From the NCBI RefSeq assembly GCF_004197395.1, contig NZ_SELS01000009.1, forward strand, positions 145,383 to 209,382: a stretch of DNA of 64,000 nt, in the 5' to 3' direction. Below the pieces are notes generated by a model. That model made no database searches, was not told where the DNA came from, and worked only from the letters and a program-made list of their open reading frames with translations. This document shows, in pieces, positions 35,876 to 44,607 of the stretch. Numbering within the stretch: the stretch's first letter is position 1; every line of letters begins with the position of its first letter. Origin of the DNA: Paraburkholderia sp. UYCP14C (GTDB lineage: Bacteria > Pseudomonadota > Gammaproteobacteria > Burkholderiales > Burkholderiaceae). A program made the translations under genes and the position numbers.

Positions 35876-36322
35876 ATGGCTACCGGAACCGTCAAATTTC
35901 ACCGTGTTTTGCGCACGACGCCCGAGCGTATCTATAGCGCGTTCCTCGAACCCGCCGCGATGGCGAAATGGCTGCCGCCATATGGTTTCACCTGCGACGT
36001 GCATCAGATGGATGCGCGCGTCGGCGGCACCTACCGGATGTCGTTTCGCAACTTCGGCTCGGGCAAGGGTCACTCGTTCGGCGGCGAGTATCTCGAACTG
36101 GTGCCGTTCGAAAAGATCCGCTATTCGGACCATTTCGACGATCCGAATCTGCCCGGTCAGATGCACACGACCGTTTCGTTGCGGCAGGTGTCGTGCGGTA
36201 CCGAATTGAACATCGTGCAGGAGGGCATCCCCGAAATGATTCCGGTCGAGATGTGTTACCTCGGCTGGCAGGAGTCGCTTGCGCAGCTGGCGAAGCTGGT
36301 CGAGCCGGAGATTCCGGACTGA
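35876..36322 (+). CDS. SRPBCC (AHSA1/START-like) family protein
   Basis: 148 residues from ATG 35876. It has the Bet v1-like AHSA1 pattern: VLRTTPERIYSAFLEPAAMA, KWLPPYGFTC, DARVGGTYRMSFRNFG, GGEYLELVPFEKIRYSD and the C-terminal helix GWQESLAQLAKLVEPEIPD. These small hydrophobic-cavity proteins bind lipids or aromatic ligands or act in stress responses; the individual role is unknown. A hairpin terminator lies 5 bp after the stop. Confidence 0.9.
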   Translation: MATGTVKFHRVLRTTPERIYSAFLEPAAMAKWLPPYGFTCDVHQMDARVGGTYRMSFRNFGSGKGHSFGGEYLELVPFEKIRYSDHFDDPNLPGQMHTTVSLRQVSCGTELNIVQEGIPEMIPVEMCYLGWQESLAQLAKLVEPEIPD

Positions 36323-36327
36323 CACGT

Positions 36328-36350
36328 CGGCGCGGTTCCATACCGCGCCG
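36328..36350. terminator. Hairpin between convergent genes
   Basis: CGGCGCGG at 36328-36335 pairs perfectly with CCGCGCCG at 36343-36350 around a 7-nt loop, just after the SRPBCC stop and before the end of the convergent CBS gene. No T run is present. Confidence 0.6.
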
Positions 36351-36403
36351 GCCGCACTCGACCACTCAAGCCGGGAACGTTCGGCGTATAGACGGCGCCT
36401 CGG

Positions 36404-37096
36404 CTACATCGTCGGAATCACGCTCGGCGATTCCAGATGGCTCTCTACCCGCTTGATGCCGGGCACGTTCTCCGCGGCGACGCGGATTGCGCGTTTCTCC
36501 TCTTCGGATTCGATGATGCCCCACAGATGCGCGACGCCGTCCTTGACGAATACGCCGTGTTTCGCGAGCCCCCAGCGCTGTCCGTGCATCTCGCGCAGGA
36601 TTGCGTCACGCAGGCTCGCATCGTCGTGCGAGCCTGTGTCGATTGTTGGCTCGACGGCCGCGAGTGCGCGGATCAGGTTGGAGCGGCTGACGATGCCGAC
36701 GAGCTGTCCATCCTTCAGCACCGGCACGCGCTTCAGATGCCGGCGTTCCATCAGATCGGCGATCTGGTGCAGCAGCATGTCTTCGGGAATCGAAATGACG
36801 TTCTCGCACATCACGTCGCCGACGACATGCCCATGCTCCTTCACATACCTCGCGGCCTGCTCGCGCGCCGACGACGACAGCAACTCGAGCCACCAGCGAC
36901 GTTTGCCGTGCCCGGTGCCGTTTTCCACACGATGCAGCAGATCGCCTTGACTGACGATGCCTATCACCTGGCCGTCAGCACCGAGCACCGGCATGCCGCT
37001 GATGTGGTGATCGACGAACAGCTTCGCTGCGTCGTGGATGGTCATATCCGGTGTGGCGGTGATGACCGAAGAAGTCATGATGTCGAGCGCGCGCAT
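36404..37096 (-). CDS. Tandem CBS domain protein with C-terminal BON domain
   Basis: 230 residues. CBS1 (IMTSSVITATPDMTIHDAAK, PVLGADGQVIGIVSQGDLL) and CBS2 (VMCENVISIPEDMLLHQIAD, VPVLKDGQLVGIVSRSNLIR) form an adenosyl-ligand-binding Bateman module. Residues 165-225 form a BON domain (GVFVKDGVAHLWGIIESEEE, AAENVPGIKRVESHL), which binds membranes or other surfaces. The combination is common in Burkholderiales and linked to stress or energy sensing, without a fixed role. GGGGAAG precedes the ATG. Confidence 0.92.
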   Translation of the reverse strand: MRALDIMTSSVITATPDMTIHDAAKLFVDHHISGMPVLGADGQVIGIVSQGDLLHRVENGTGHGKRRWWLELLSSSAREQAARYVKEHGHVVGDVMCENVISIPEDMLLHQIADLMERRHLKRVPVLKDGQLVGIVSRSNLIRALAAVEPTIDTGSHDDASLRDAILREMHGQRWGLAKHGVFVKDGVAHLWGIIESEEEKRAIRVAAENVPGIKRVESHLESPSVIPTM

Positions 37097-37677
37097 GTTC
37101 TTCCCCTGTGCGGGCGCGACGAGTCCTCATCGGTTGCACGCGTCGCGCGATTTCGGCAGACGCACCGGCGGCGGGCCCGCTCAGTGCTGAGGCGCCTGAT
37201 CCGGTGTTCAACGCAGCGTCGCTCGGGTCGCGCGCGCTTCACGCTTGCGGCGGGTGAAGCACCTCGCACGGCGTGTCGTCGTCGCGACACCGGGCACGAC
37301 GAACCGCCGCGGTTCTGGCGCGGCTGCGCGGACCCCGATCGGCCACGCGGCGCAGCCTCAGTCCATCAAAGTGATCGTGTTGTGGCTGGCGGTCCGGAGC
37401 GGCGCGATGCCGTCGGCGCATGGATACGCAACAGCCTGTTGAGGAATGCGACACGCACAGAGTGTAGGTTAACTTTGCCGGGCGGGATGGCAAGCGAGGG
37501 AGATTTTGCCGCTGGGAAAGGGAGACGGCAGAGTCGCCGGCGAAGCGTTTTCTACGCGTGATTAACGGTGGAGTGGGTTCCGAAAGTGATGACGCGTGGT
37601 GCGTTGCGGCAATATTCAGGTTGCTGTGGAACCCAGGACCTTTTGCGCCGAGGCGTTTTGACTTCAGCATTGCCCGC
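37097..37677. other. Intergenic, no gene seen
   Basis: About 580 bp between the CBS gene and a small exported protein, both minus strand. It is GC-rich with overlapping open frames on both strands, but none shows a ribosome site with a recognisable motif. Confidence 0.45.
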
Positions 37678-37965
37678 TCAAAGCGGTGGGCAAGGTTCGC
37701 TGACGAACCACGCTTGCGCGCGAGCTTCGTCAGCACTTGACGGCGTGTCGACGGAGCCGGATTCGATGAGATCGATCAAGGTGGTCTGCACTTCAAGCAA
37801 CGGCGTCGCCGTCACGGCGGTCGCTACCCCGTCGGATTTCGGAAGCAGTCCAGCGAATGCCGCGATTCCCGTCGCGCAGGTCGCGACGAGTAGGGCGGCA
37901 GCAAGCACGGCTGCACTGCCGCGAACCGCTCGCTTGGGCGCGAGGTCTGCAAAACATCGCATCAT
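37678..37965 (-). CDS. Small hypothetical protein with one membrane segment
   Basis: 95 residues from ATG 37965 (a second ATG follows), with GGAGATAGCC upstream. A hydrophobic stretch, AVLAAALLVATCATGIAAFA, could be a signal or anchor; the rest is polar and ends PCPPL. No family recognised. The frame extends far upstream without good sequence, so the start was chosen by the ribosome site and the position of the hydrophobic segment. Confidence 0.4.
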   Translation of the reverse strand: MMRCFADLAPKRAVRGSAAVLAAALLVATCATGIAAFAGLLPKSDGVATAVTATPLLEVQTTLIDLIESGSVDTPSSADEARAQAWFVSEPCPPL

Positions 37966-38470
37966 GGCTATCTCCAGTTGACGCGGTCTTTGTATGCAAA
38001 GGCTGTGCCGACGCAGGGGCCTGCCGGGAAGCATGCTGCCGGCCGCCTGCACCCTTGTTGACTGCTGTCTGACGATGGCGACGCGAACGCGGTGGTGGGA
38101 CGCACCGTACACCTTGACCCGCTGCGACGACCCGAACCCAACACTTCCCTGCAACGAATCGCCCCGCAAGGGTTGAATGTTTGCCCGGCAAGTGTTCAGA
38201 AATTGTCCGGTTCCAACCGCTTGAACGGCTTGGAACCCTGGCGACAATTCACTTACTGCGAAGTACCACTACAAGAAGAACGAATGACCAACTACCCATT
38301 TGCAGTGCGAGCCATTGCCAACGACTTCGCAAGCCCCGCCTGTGGGGGATACGCACCGATATACCGTTTCCTCCTACTGAACAGCTGTACTAACATCCAG
38401 TAACGGTTCGAGCACTGACGACCGGGGCGGCGCCGGGGAGGCAGGCGTGCTTCCCTCCAGGAGGACCAGG
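37966..38470. other. Divergent intergenic region with a large hairpin
   Basis: About 500 bp between a minus-strand small gene and the plus-strand orphan pair. No coding sequence was convincing. It carries the extended inverted repeat listed next. Confidence 0.5.
38201..38249. other. Extended 49-nt inverted repeat
   Basis: AATTGTC (38201-38207) pairs with GACAATT (38243-38249); inside, GGTTCCAACCG (38209-38219) pairs with CGGCTTGGAACC (38226-38237) with one bulged C, leaving a short loop. Two nested stems this long in a divergent promoter region are not expected by chance. It could be an RNA control element, a repeat-family hairpin, or an operator. Confidence 0.6.
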
Positions 38471-38911
38471 ATGAAAGAAAACTCGTCTCGGGAAATCGTC
38501 GAACTGCTGACAAAAGTGGTCGGCCGGACCGCTACGCATGTACCCAGGGGGCAAACCCGCCGGAGTGCCTCGAAAGCGAATGACCGGCTCGAAGAGATCA
38601 AACGGAACAGCGCGTTCGCTCGCCAGTACGAGTCCGCACCGGAACCGCTACGCGAATTGGTGATGAAGCGGACCGTAGAAGTGCATGATCTGGCAATTTC
38701 CCAGGATTACACGGGCGCCCTCACAGCCCTCACGGCGGTCGTCGCTTTTCTTCATCGACATCTCGTCGACGACTCGGGCTCGGTGACGCCACCCAGCAAA
38801 TTGGCAAGCATCGATCTGGACGCCGTTCACCAGGCGCTTCTGCTTGGAGGTCTGCCGGGACAGTCGCAGCAAGACCCGGATGACGACAACCCGCCGCCAG
38901 TGCGTCGCTGA
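38471..38911 (+). CDS. Hypothetical protein upstream of membrane partner
   Basis: 146 residues from ATG 38471 with an AGGACCAGG site. Mostly helical and charged (EIVELLTKVVGRTATHVPRG, RTVEVHDLAISQDYTGALTA), then a disordered acidic/Pro tail (DPDDDNPPPVRR). No signal peptide or membrane helix. No family recognised. It is followed after 22 bp by a membrane protein gene and the two probably form one unit. Confidence 0.65.
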   Translation: MKENSSREIVELLTKVVGRTATHVPRGQTRRSASKANDRLEEIKRNSAFARQYESAPEPLRELVMKRTVEVHDLAISQDYTGALTALTAVVAFLHRHLVDDSGSVTPPSKLASIDLDAVHQALLLGGLPGQSQQDPDDDNPPPVRR

Positions 38912-38933
38912 ACTTGCCAGGGGATAACCTCCG

Positions 38934-40022
38934 ATGCTCTCGGGCCTATCGAAACTGCTGGACAAGGCATTTATCCTCGGCTTCTTTTTGCCGGCCCTGC
39001 TTGGCTTCACAGGCTTTCTCGCAGCCAACGCGGATATCCCGGCATTTTGCGAGTTGCTGAACAAGGCGAGCTCGGACAGCGAAAAGGTTGGAGGCTTGTT
39101 CTATTTCGTCATAGTCGTATGGGTTCTATCGCTGATCCTGCTGGTATCGAACAACTGGTTTTATCAGGTTCTCGAAGGATACAAATGGCCATTCGATCGC
39201 GAGGCGTGGAAGCGCGAACAGCGCAATCGCCGCAAGCGTCAGCTGGACCTGATAGATCGCCTCCGTACGGAACTCGATACGGCGAACAGTACGATCGAGC
39301 GGCTTGAAGACTCAAAGGAATCGTCGGAATACAGAACGGCAGAATCGACCAGAACCACCGTGAGGGCGAGGTTGTACCGCACCCAGGAGCAGAACGCCCG
39401 TGATTTCCCCCGGTATGAAAATCTTGTCCTTTCTACGGCCTTTGGGAACACGTTGCGGGCATTCGAGGGTTACTCGAGCGAAGTCTATAAGGTTGACAGC
39501 ATATTCGTATGGCCGCGTCTTCTTGCAGTCATCCCAAAGGACTATCAAGCCGCACTTGCGGACGCGAGAGCTCCGGTTGACTTTCTGGTCGGGCTCGTCG
39601 TTCTGGGTACGTTCACGTTCATCTTCACCTTCGTGCGAGCGATCGACATGTGGCTCGTAGAGGGGCTGCCTGCTAGTTGCCTGTTGGCTGATCTGTTGCG
39701 CAATGCTGCGATTGCGGCCGCCATTGCAGCAATCGCGTATCGGCTTGCCATTCTTGCGGCAAGAAGCTGGGGCGATGTCGTCAAAGCAGCGTTTGACCTT
39801 TATCTGCCGGCACTCGCCGAGCAGTTGGGTTTTGTTCTCCCGACATCCCAGGCTGCACAGCGTAAGTTTTGGGGCGCATGGAACATGCAGTTCCGCTTCC
39901 ATGCACCGGCGAATACCGCGGGGTGGACACGTGTCAAGCCCGCGACGCCACCGGTAACGACACAGGCTGATGGGGAGGAAGCGGACTCGGCAGGCGAAAG
40001 CGATGAGATGCGCGGAGGTTGA
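38934..40022 (+). CDS. Multi-pass membrane protein of a widespread uncharacterised family
   Basis: 362 residues with two N-terminal helices (AFILGFFLPALLGFTGFLAA; YFVIVVWVLSLILLV), a long cytoplasmic stretch with coiled-coil character (about residues 90-140), and two or more C-terminal helices (about 220-285). The block FGNTLRAFEGYSSEVYKVDS then IFVWPRLLAVIP is a recurring feature of large bacterial families of unknown function that also occur in actinobacteria and cyanobacteria. The tail is acidic and disordered. It forms a pair with the preceding soluble protein; no function can be assigned. Confidence 0.7.
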   Translation: MLSGLSKLLDKAFILGFFLPALLGFTGFLAANADIPAFCELLNKASSDSEKVGGLFYFVIVVWVLSLILLVSNNWFYQVLEGYKWPFDREAWKREQRNRRKRQLDLIDRLRTELDTANSTIERLEDSKESSEYRTAESTRTTVRARLYRTQEQNARDFPRYENLVLSTAFGNTLRAFEGYSSEVYKVDSIFVWPRLLAVIPKDYQAALADARAPVDFLVGLVVLGTFTFIFTFVRAIDMWLVEGLPASCLLADLLRNAAIAAAIAAIAYRLAILAARSWGDVVKAAFDLYLPALAEQLGFVLPTSQAAQRKFWGAWNMQFRFHAPANTAGWTRVKPATPPVTTQADGEEADSAGESDEMRGG

Positions 40023-40084
40023 CCGTCGAATCCGCGATTCGTAGCCTGCAGAGCTTTTGTTTCGGGACTGGAGCTGGGTGCACC

Positions 40085-40387
40085 ATGACACAGTTCAATA
40101 CCGATTTGCGGACCAGACTGGTGCGGGTCTATGGTCAGGTGCAGGGTGTAGGTTACCGGCAGGCTTGCATCGACGAGGCCACGGCCCGAGGAATCACGGG
40201 TTGGGTGCGCAACCGGATGGACGGTTCGGTCGAAGCCGCGTTGCAAGGCCAAGCTGAAGCACTCGACCGAATTTGCGAGTGGCTGGTTGACGGTACGCAT
40301 GCAGCTTTGGTGGACCGGCTGGAAGTCCAGGAACTACCGCTACCCGTGGCCAGGTTCGATGAATTCAAGCTCGCCGCGACGCTCTAG
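40085..40387 (+). CDS. acyP: Acylphosphatase
   Basis: 100 residues from ATG 40085. The active-site signature VYGQVQGVGYRQACIDEATA carries the catalytic Arg in YRQ, and the Asn follows in GITGWVRNRMDGSVEAALQG. The fold is complete. It hydrolyses acyl phosphates such as carbamoyl phosphate or 1,3-bisphosphoglycerate in the cytoplasm. It follows the membrane protein gene by 62 bp but a functional link is not evident. Confidence 0.95.
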   Translation: MTQFNTDLRTRLVRVYGQVQGVGYRQACIDEATARGITGWVRNRMDGSVEAALQGQAEALDRICEWLVDGTHAALVDRLEVQELPLPVARFDEFKLAATL

Positions 40388-40437
40388 TGGATGTCGGAGG
40401 GTTGCCGCATCCTTCGGCGCGTTCGAGCACCGGCGAC

Positions 40438-41253
40438 CTACGGCTTGAGTGCGGAAGCCAGAACGCAGCTCATGGGAAGCCGCAGTTCCCCGGTGTCGGT
40501 CTGATACGTCTCTACATCGCGTCCGACGGCCCGTTCAATTGACGCGAGCGCGGCCGGCGTCTGCGCGTGTAGCAACGCGGCAACCCGCACGCCGCCACGT
40601 AGCAGTGCATGAAAGGGGGTATCGGGCGCACGGAGCGTGAGCGTCAGATCCAACTCCCGCACCTCCGGTTGGACGAACCCGGCATCGAGCAGCACGCGTC
40701 GCGATTCCTCCCAGTCGCTGAAGCGAAAGAAGGGTGGTCCCGGCGGGACGGGTACATCGGTCGTGCCGTGCTCTTCGATTGCCTTTAACACGATGCCGAA
40801 GCCTACCGCCTTGTTCGGTGTCGCCCATACCGTGAAGGCGATTCTGCCGTTAGGTTGCAGTACACGAAACGCCTCCGCGACTGCGCGCTCGGGGTGCGGA
40901 AAATGCAACAGCGCGAAGCTGATGCCCACTGCCGCGAAGCTTTCGTCGGGAAATGGCAAATCCTCCGCGTCGCCGACGCGGAACTCGAGTCCCGGAAAGA
41001 CGCGTCTCGCCTTGTCGACCATCGCGACCGAGAAATCCACGCCAGCGACATCCGCGCCGCACCGCGTAGCGGCCGCCGCGAGGTAGCCAGGGCCGCACGC
41101 GACGTCGAGAAAACGCGTGCCCCGCCGAACGCACAGGGTCTCGAGCATTGCGTGGTTCGACTGGGCGGTCAAATCGCCGAAATACTCATGATAGGCCTGC
41201 GCGACCCGCTCCCAACCTTCGTGCTCGAAGGTGCTGAAGTCGAGTTGTCCCAT
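40438..41253 (-). CDS. SAM-dependent class I methyltransferase
   Basis: 271 residues from ATG 41253. UbiE-like methyltransferase motifs: motif I RFLDVACGPGYLAAAATRCG, post-I Asp in VAGVDFSVAMVDKAR, motif II AEDLPFPDESFAAVGISFAL and motif III FRVLQPNGRIAFTVWAT. The C-terminal half resembles ubiquinone/menaquinone-type or small-molecule methylases with a substrate cap. No biosynthetic partner genes are adjacent, so the substrate is unknown. Confidence 0.9.
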   Translation of the reverse strand: MGQLDFSTFEHEGWERVAQAYHEYFGDLTAQSNHAMLETLCVRRGTRFLDVACGPGYLAAAATRCGADVAGVDFSVAMVDKARRVFPGLEFRVGDAEDLPFPDESFAAVGISFALLHFPHPERAVAEAFRVLQPNGRIAFTVWATPNKAVGFGIVLKAIEEHGTTDVPVPPGPPFFRFSDWEESRRVLLDAGFVQPEVRELDLTLTLRAPDTPFHALLRGGVRVAALLHAQTPAALASIERAVGRDVETYQTDTGELRLPMSCVLASALKP

Positions 41254-41555
41254 GCTCACCCCCACCGGTTTTACACGTTGGCAACTTGTAGCGCAGGCCT
41301 ATGTTCCGCGCAAACCGTGTCTCTGCCTATCGGGGAAACAATCCAGGCCGGCGACAGAAAACGCGCACCAATGTGTGGTGCGGTGCACAACCATCGTGGC
41401 CTGAAGCCGCCGCGTTTTCGTGCGCGTCGGCGCCGGCTCACGCGTCCCAACGACCCAACGCGGCTGCTTACTCTCTGGCACGTTGCATGTCAGCGCCAGG
41501 TCGCGAAGCGCCTCACTTGCGCTAGACTGGCTCGAGCAACCGGAAGGAGACCTGG
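41254..41555. other. Divergent intergenic region, no gene seen
   Basis: About 300 bp between the methyltransferase gene (minus) and a small hypothetical gene (plus). No recognisable motif beyond presumed promoters. Confidence 0.4.
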
Positions 41556-41828
41556 ATGATACGCAAGACGCTCAATGCCTCGCAGCTTCAGCAGGAGGTC
41601 AACCGGCGAATCCATCGACTGCAGGAAATCGTCGAGGATGGCGTGAAGATTCGCGTGCCGCGGCCGCAGTTGCAGGAGGCCGACAAGACAGGCTGCAACT
41701 GGAACATGACCCACTTCGGCAACGCCATCGGCTTCGAGCGCGACATCGAGGGCGTACTCAAGGCCGTGCGAGCGGAATACAACCTCAGTACCGAAGTGAA
41801 GGACACGGGCAACCCGTTTGGGGACTAG
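41556..41828 (+). CDS. Small conserved-looking hypothetical protein
   Basis: 90 residues starting with ATG after a GGAAGGAGACCTGG site, one of the best ribosome sites in the window. Soluble, with an amphipathic N-terminal helix (LNASQLQQEVNRRIHRLQEI) and a mixed C-terminal part (GCNWNMTHFGNAIGFERDIE, VRAEYNLSTEV). Composition is that of a real protein. No known family recognised. Confidence 0.7.
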   Translation: MIRKTLNASQLQQEVNRRIHRLQEIVEDGVKIRVPRPQLQEADKTGCNWNMTHFGNAIGFERDIEGVLKAVRAEYNLSTEVKDTGNPFGD

Positions 41829-42043
41829 TCGCGAAAGACGTCGATGGCCTGTTCGTTCTTGATGGCATGGGCACTAACGGTGCGCTTATCCGTGATGTCT
41901 GGAATGGCGGCTGCGCGTGCGCATGTTAGAAACCGGAATGGCAACTGAAGCTTCCGGCAACTTACGGTAGCGCAATCGCCCGGTTCGACGCGATAAGGTC
42001 GCGGGCGTTGTCGCAGCGGCGACGTTCGAAGAAGGACCGCTAC

Positions 42044-42286
42044 ATGAAAAGCAGCCTTGTAGCGCTCGTGTTGGCCGGGTGCGCGCTCGGCGTATCGGTG
42101 ACGGCGCAGGCGCAATCGGCTGGCGGCGATGGCGGCAATCGGCCGCCCCCGCCGTGTTTCGATCATCCGCCGGGACCTCCGCCATCGGACTCGGGTCATC
42201 CACCGCCGCCTCCGCCACCGCGCGACGGCGACGGCAATCAACCGCCGAAAGGGCCGCCGCCCGATTGCGGCCGGCCGCCGAACTGA
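42044..42286 (+). CDS. Small exported proline-rich protein
   Basis: 80 residues with a signal peptide (MKSSLVALVLAGCALGVSVT, cleavage near AQAQ) and a mature part that is almost entirely Pro, Gly and Asp with two Cys. GAAGGACC lies upstream. Such peptides are common, fast-evolving and uncharacterised in Burkholderiales. It converges on the CDF transporter gene. Confidence 0.6.
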   Translation: MKSSLVALVLAGCALGVSVTAQAQSAGGDGGNRPPPPCFDHPPGPPPSDSGHPPPPPPPRDGDGNQPPKGPPPDCGRPPN

Positions 42287-42311
42287 GCGACGCAAGCATC
42301 GGAGCGCGTGG

Positions 42312-43217
42312 TTACAACCAGCGCGGGTCGCGCGTGAACGCGACCGTCAGCCAGCGGTCCGGGCCCGATTCGCCGATCGCGCGCGAGATCCTGTCGCGGA
42401 TCTGATCGAGCTGGCGGACGCCGGCGTGCTCCATCGCCTCGGGCAACACGATATGCACCTCGACGAACAGGCCGCGGCCGACGCGCGTCGCATAGTGCGA
42501 GTGCTTGACGAAGCCGTAGTCGGCGGTCAGCTGTTGCATCAGGTCGCGCAACTCGCGCTCCAGATCCGGCGGCGTGATCAGCAACACTTCCTTGACCGCG
42601 CCGATCACGGTGCCGATCGGCATCGGGATCAGGACGAGCGTCAGCAGCGCAAGTACGCCGGGGTCGATGTACGGCGTCAGGTGGCCGTACCCGATTCGTT
42701 CGAGCAGCCACGCAATCGAAAACGCCAGCAGCAGCGCCGAGCTGATGCATGCCGACATCAGCCAGCTCTTAATGTCGAGCCCGATCAGTTCGGAGTCGAT
42801 CGCGCGATTCACGCGCCTCTCGCGCAAAAACATGACGAAGCAGAACGCGGCTACCACCACGGCATAGAAGACGCCCCAACCGAATTCGAGCTCGTGGCCG
42901 CCGTCGAGCAGGCCTTTGACCGCGTTGATGAAGGCGTAAAAGCACAGCACCGACAGCAGGCTGCCGTTGAACACCAGCACGAGCGGCTCGATGTGCCAGA
43001 AGCCGTGCTGGAAGCGTCGACTGCTCTCCTGTTGAAGCAGGCGGGTGACGAGCAGCGACAGGCTGCACATCGCGGCGTCCAGCGCGGAGAACATGCCGTC
43101 GAAGATGATCGCCAGCGAGCCGCTCAGAATCCCGACCGCGATGCCGAGTCCGGCGATCATCACGGTGCAAAGTAGCGATTGTTTGAGGATGCGCTGTTCG
43201 AGGTCCGTTGCTTTCAT
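42312..43217 (-). CDS. Cation diffusion facilitator (CDF) transporter
   Basis: 301 residues with five or six membrane helices then a cytoplasmic ferredoxin-like domain. CDF features: helix 2 with the metal-site Asp pair in IFDGMFSALDAAM, a short SSRRFQHGFWHIEPLVL loop (His and Glu as in CDF signature), and helix 5 Asp in ELIGLDIKSWLMS. Family members expel Zn2+, Co2+, Fe2+ or Mn2+ in exchange for protons. The His-rich loop usual for zinc exporters is short, so metal choice is open. Confidence 0.9.
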   Translation of the reverse strand: MKATDLEQRILKQSLLCTVMIAGLGIAVGILSGSLAIIFDGMFSALDAAMCSLSLLVTRLLQQESSRRFQHGFWHIEPLVLVFNGSLLSVLCFYAFINAVKGLLDGGHELEFGWGVFYAVVVAAFCFVMFLRERRVNRAIDSELIGLDIKSWLMSACISSALLLAFSIAWLLERIGYGHLTPYIDPGVLALLTLVLIPMPIGTVIGAVKEVLLITPPDLERELRDLMQQLTADYGFVKHSHYATRVGRGLFVEVHIVLPEAMEHAGVRQLDQIRDRISRAIGESGPDRWLTVAFTRDPRWL

Positions 43218-43363
43218 GGTACGAGTGCTCGCCCGTGGCTGAATGACGTTCAGGGGAGAGGGGAGTATATCGGGCGTGAATGGCCGGAAATATCACGGCA
43301 CGGCTTTTCGATGCGGCTCGACATTGCAACGCGCTGTCGACAGGCAACGGAGACGTTCGAGGC

Positions 43364-44107
43364 TTTGACGTGTTCAGATCACTTCCTTCAACTGCCGCAC
43401 GATCGCCGCGGTCACACTCATCTTTCCATGCTGCGTGCGCTCCAGCATTCCCACGTCGCGCCGCACGCCAGCTTCGGGCAGCGGCACGACCCGCAATGCG
43501 TCGTCGCGGGTCCATGAGGAGCGGCGCAGCAGCGGCACCACCGCAACGCCGATCCCCTGGCGTACGAGCTCGGCGATCCCTTCCAGCGAATTGAGTTCGA
43601 GAAACTCGTTGACCTTCACGCGCTGCTTGCGCAACGCACGCTCGATGATCACGCCGGTCCGCTGAGTCCGATCGAAGCGCAAAAAGCGCTGCGTGCGCAA
43701 TAGCTCGACCACCGGCGCTTCAGCGAGGTTGGCATTGGCGAGCAATACGAGCGGCTCCGAATAGACCGGTGTCCATTGCACGCTGGCCGGGCGGCGGCCC
43801 GGCGTGTCGATGATCACGGCCGCGTCGATTTCGCCCGAATCGACGCGCGCGGCGAGATCGACCGATTTCGCGGCCGTAATGCGTACGTCGAGACTCGGCC
43901 GCGTCATCTTCAGGTGCGCGACGGCTTCGGCCAATGCGCCGACGACCGATTCGACCGCGCCGATCGACACCGGCCCGACGTCTTCTTCGAGGCCGCCCGC
44001 CATCACGCGCATTGCCTCGTACACGGCGAGCAGTTGCTGCGCGTGCGGCAGCAGGCTTTTGCCCATCGCATTGAGCATGACCTTGCGGCCGCTGCGATCG
44101 AACAGCT
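43364..44107. repeat. 744-bp direct repeat, left copy
   Basis: Identical in length to 52960-53703 with about seven substitutions and no gaps by eye. It contains most of the LysR gene at 43374-44246, from just past its stop codon to within the DNA-binding domain. The copies are 8.85 kb apart in the same orientation. Confidence 0.95.
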
Positions 44108-44246
44108 CGTGTTTGAACTCGGCTTCGAGCGCGCGCATCTGCATGCTGACCGCCGACTGCGTGAGCGCCATCTGCTCGGCGGCAATCGCGAACGAGCCGT
44201 GACGCGCGACAGCGGCGAAGGTGCGGAGGAAACGGATCGTACTCAA
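43374..44246 (-). CDS. LysR-family regulator (full copy)
   Basis: 290 residues if started at TTG 44246, which gives the canonical LysR N-terminus LSTIRFLRTFAAVARHGSFA and has an ACGAGG ribosome site about 8 nt upstream. Longer starts up to 44369 add sequence unlike any LysR protein. The helix-turn-helix (AEQMALTQSAVSMQMRALEA) and the effector domain (VSIGAVESVVGALAEAVAHL, GIGVAVVPLLRR) are complete. Most of the gene is duplicated at 52960-53703. Targets are unknown; the divergent neighbour is a broken LysR remnant. Confidence 0.88.
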   Translation of the reverse strand: MSTIRFLRTFAAVARHGSFAIAAEQMALTQSAVSMQMRALEAEFKHELFDRSGRKVMLNAMGKSLLPHAQQLLAVYEAMRVMAGGLEEDVGPVSIGAVESVVGALAEAVAHLKMTRPSLDVRITAAKSVDLAARVDSGEIDAAVIIDTPGRRPASVQWTPVYSEPLVLLANANLAEAPVVELLRTQRFLRFDRTQRTGVIIERALRKQRVKVNEFLELNSLEGIAELVRQGIGVAVVPLLRRSSWTRDDALRVVPLPEAGVRRDVGMLERTQHGKMSVTAAIVRQLKEVI

Positions 44247-44305
44247 ACGGGCCTCGTCGTGGGTGTGGACAAAAGATCGGAAAATAAGCTTTGAAGCGGC
44301 CTGAA

Positions 44306-44607
44306 GACCTCCAATCGTCGACGCTGCTTCACAACACGCTGCATCCACACTGGAAAGCCTGGTTGACATGATTCATGAGCAGATCGAGGCGATCGTCGGC
44401 ATTGAGTTCGATCAGTCGTTGATGGCGATTGACGCCGCCGTGCGTGCGCAAGGCGTTGCCCTGACCAGTGCGATCCTGGTGGAAGCCGAGCTTGCTGCGG
44501 GTTCGCTTGTGGAACCGTTTGGCAAAGCGTTGCCGCTGTCCGAGGGATACTATCTCGTTCACTCCGATGCGGACGAGCTTCAAAATTACCTATGGCTATC
44601 GTCATGA
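44306..44607 (+). pseudogene. Remnant of a second, GcvA-like LysR gene
   Basis: On the plus strand, LQSSTLLHNTLHPHWKAWL (from 44306) and, in another frame, IVGIEFDQSLMAIDAAVRAQ to SEGYYLVHSDADELQ (44368-44607) match consecutive parts of the C-terminal effector domain of GcvA-type LysR proteins. The frame shift and missing N-terminal two thirds show it is dead. It begins right at the start region of the intact LysR gene on the other strand. Confidence 0.7.
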
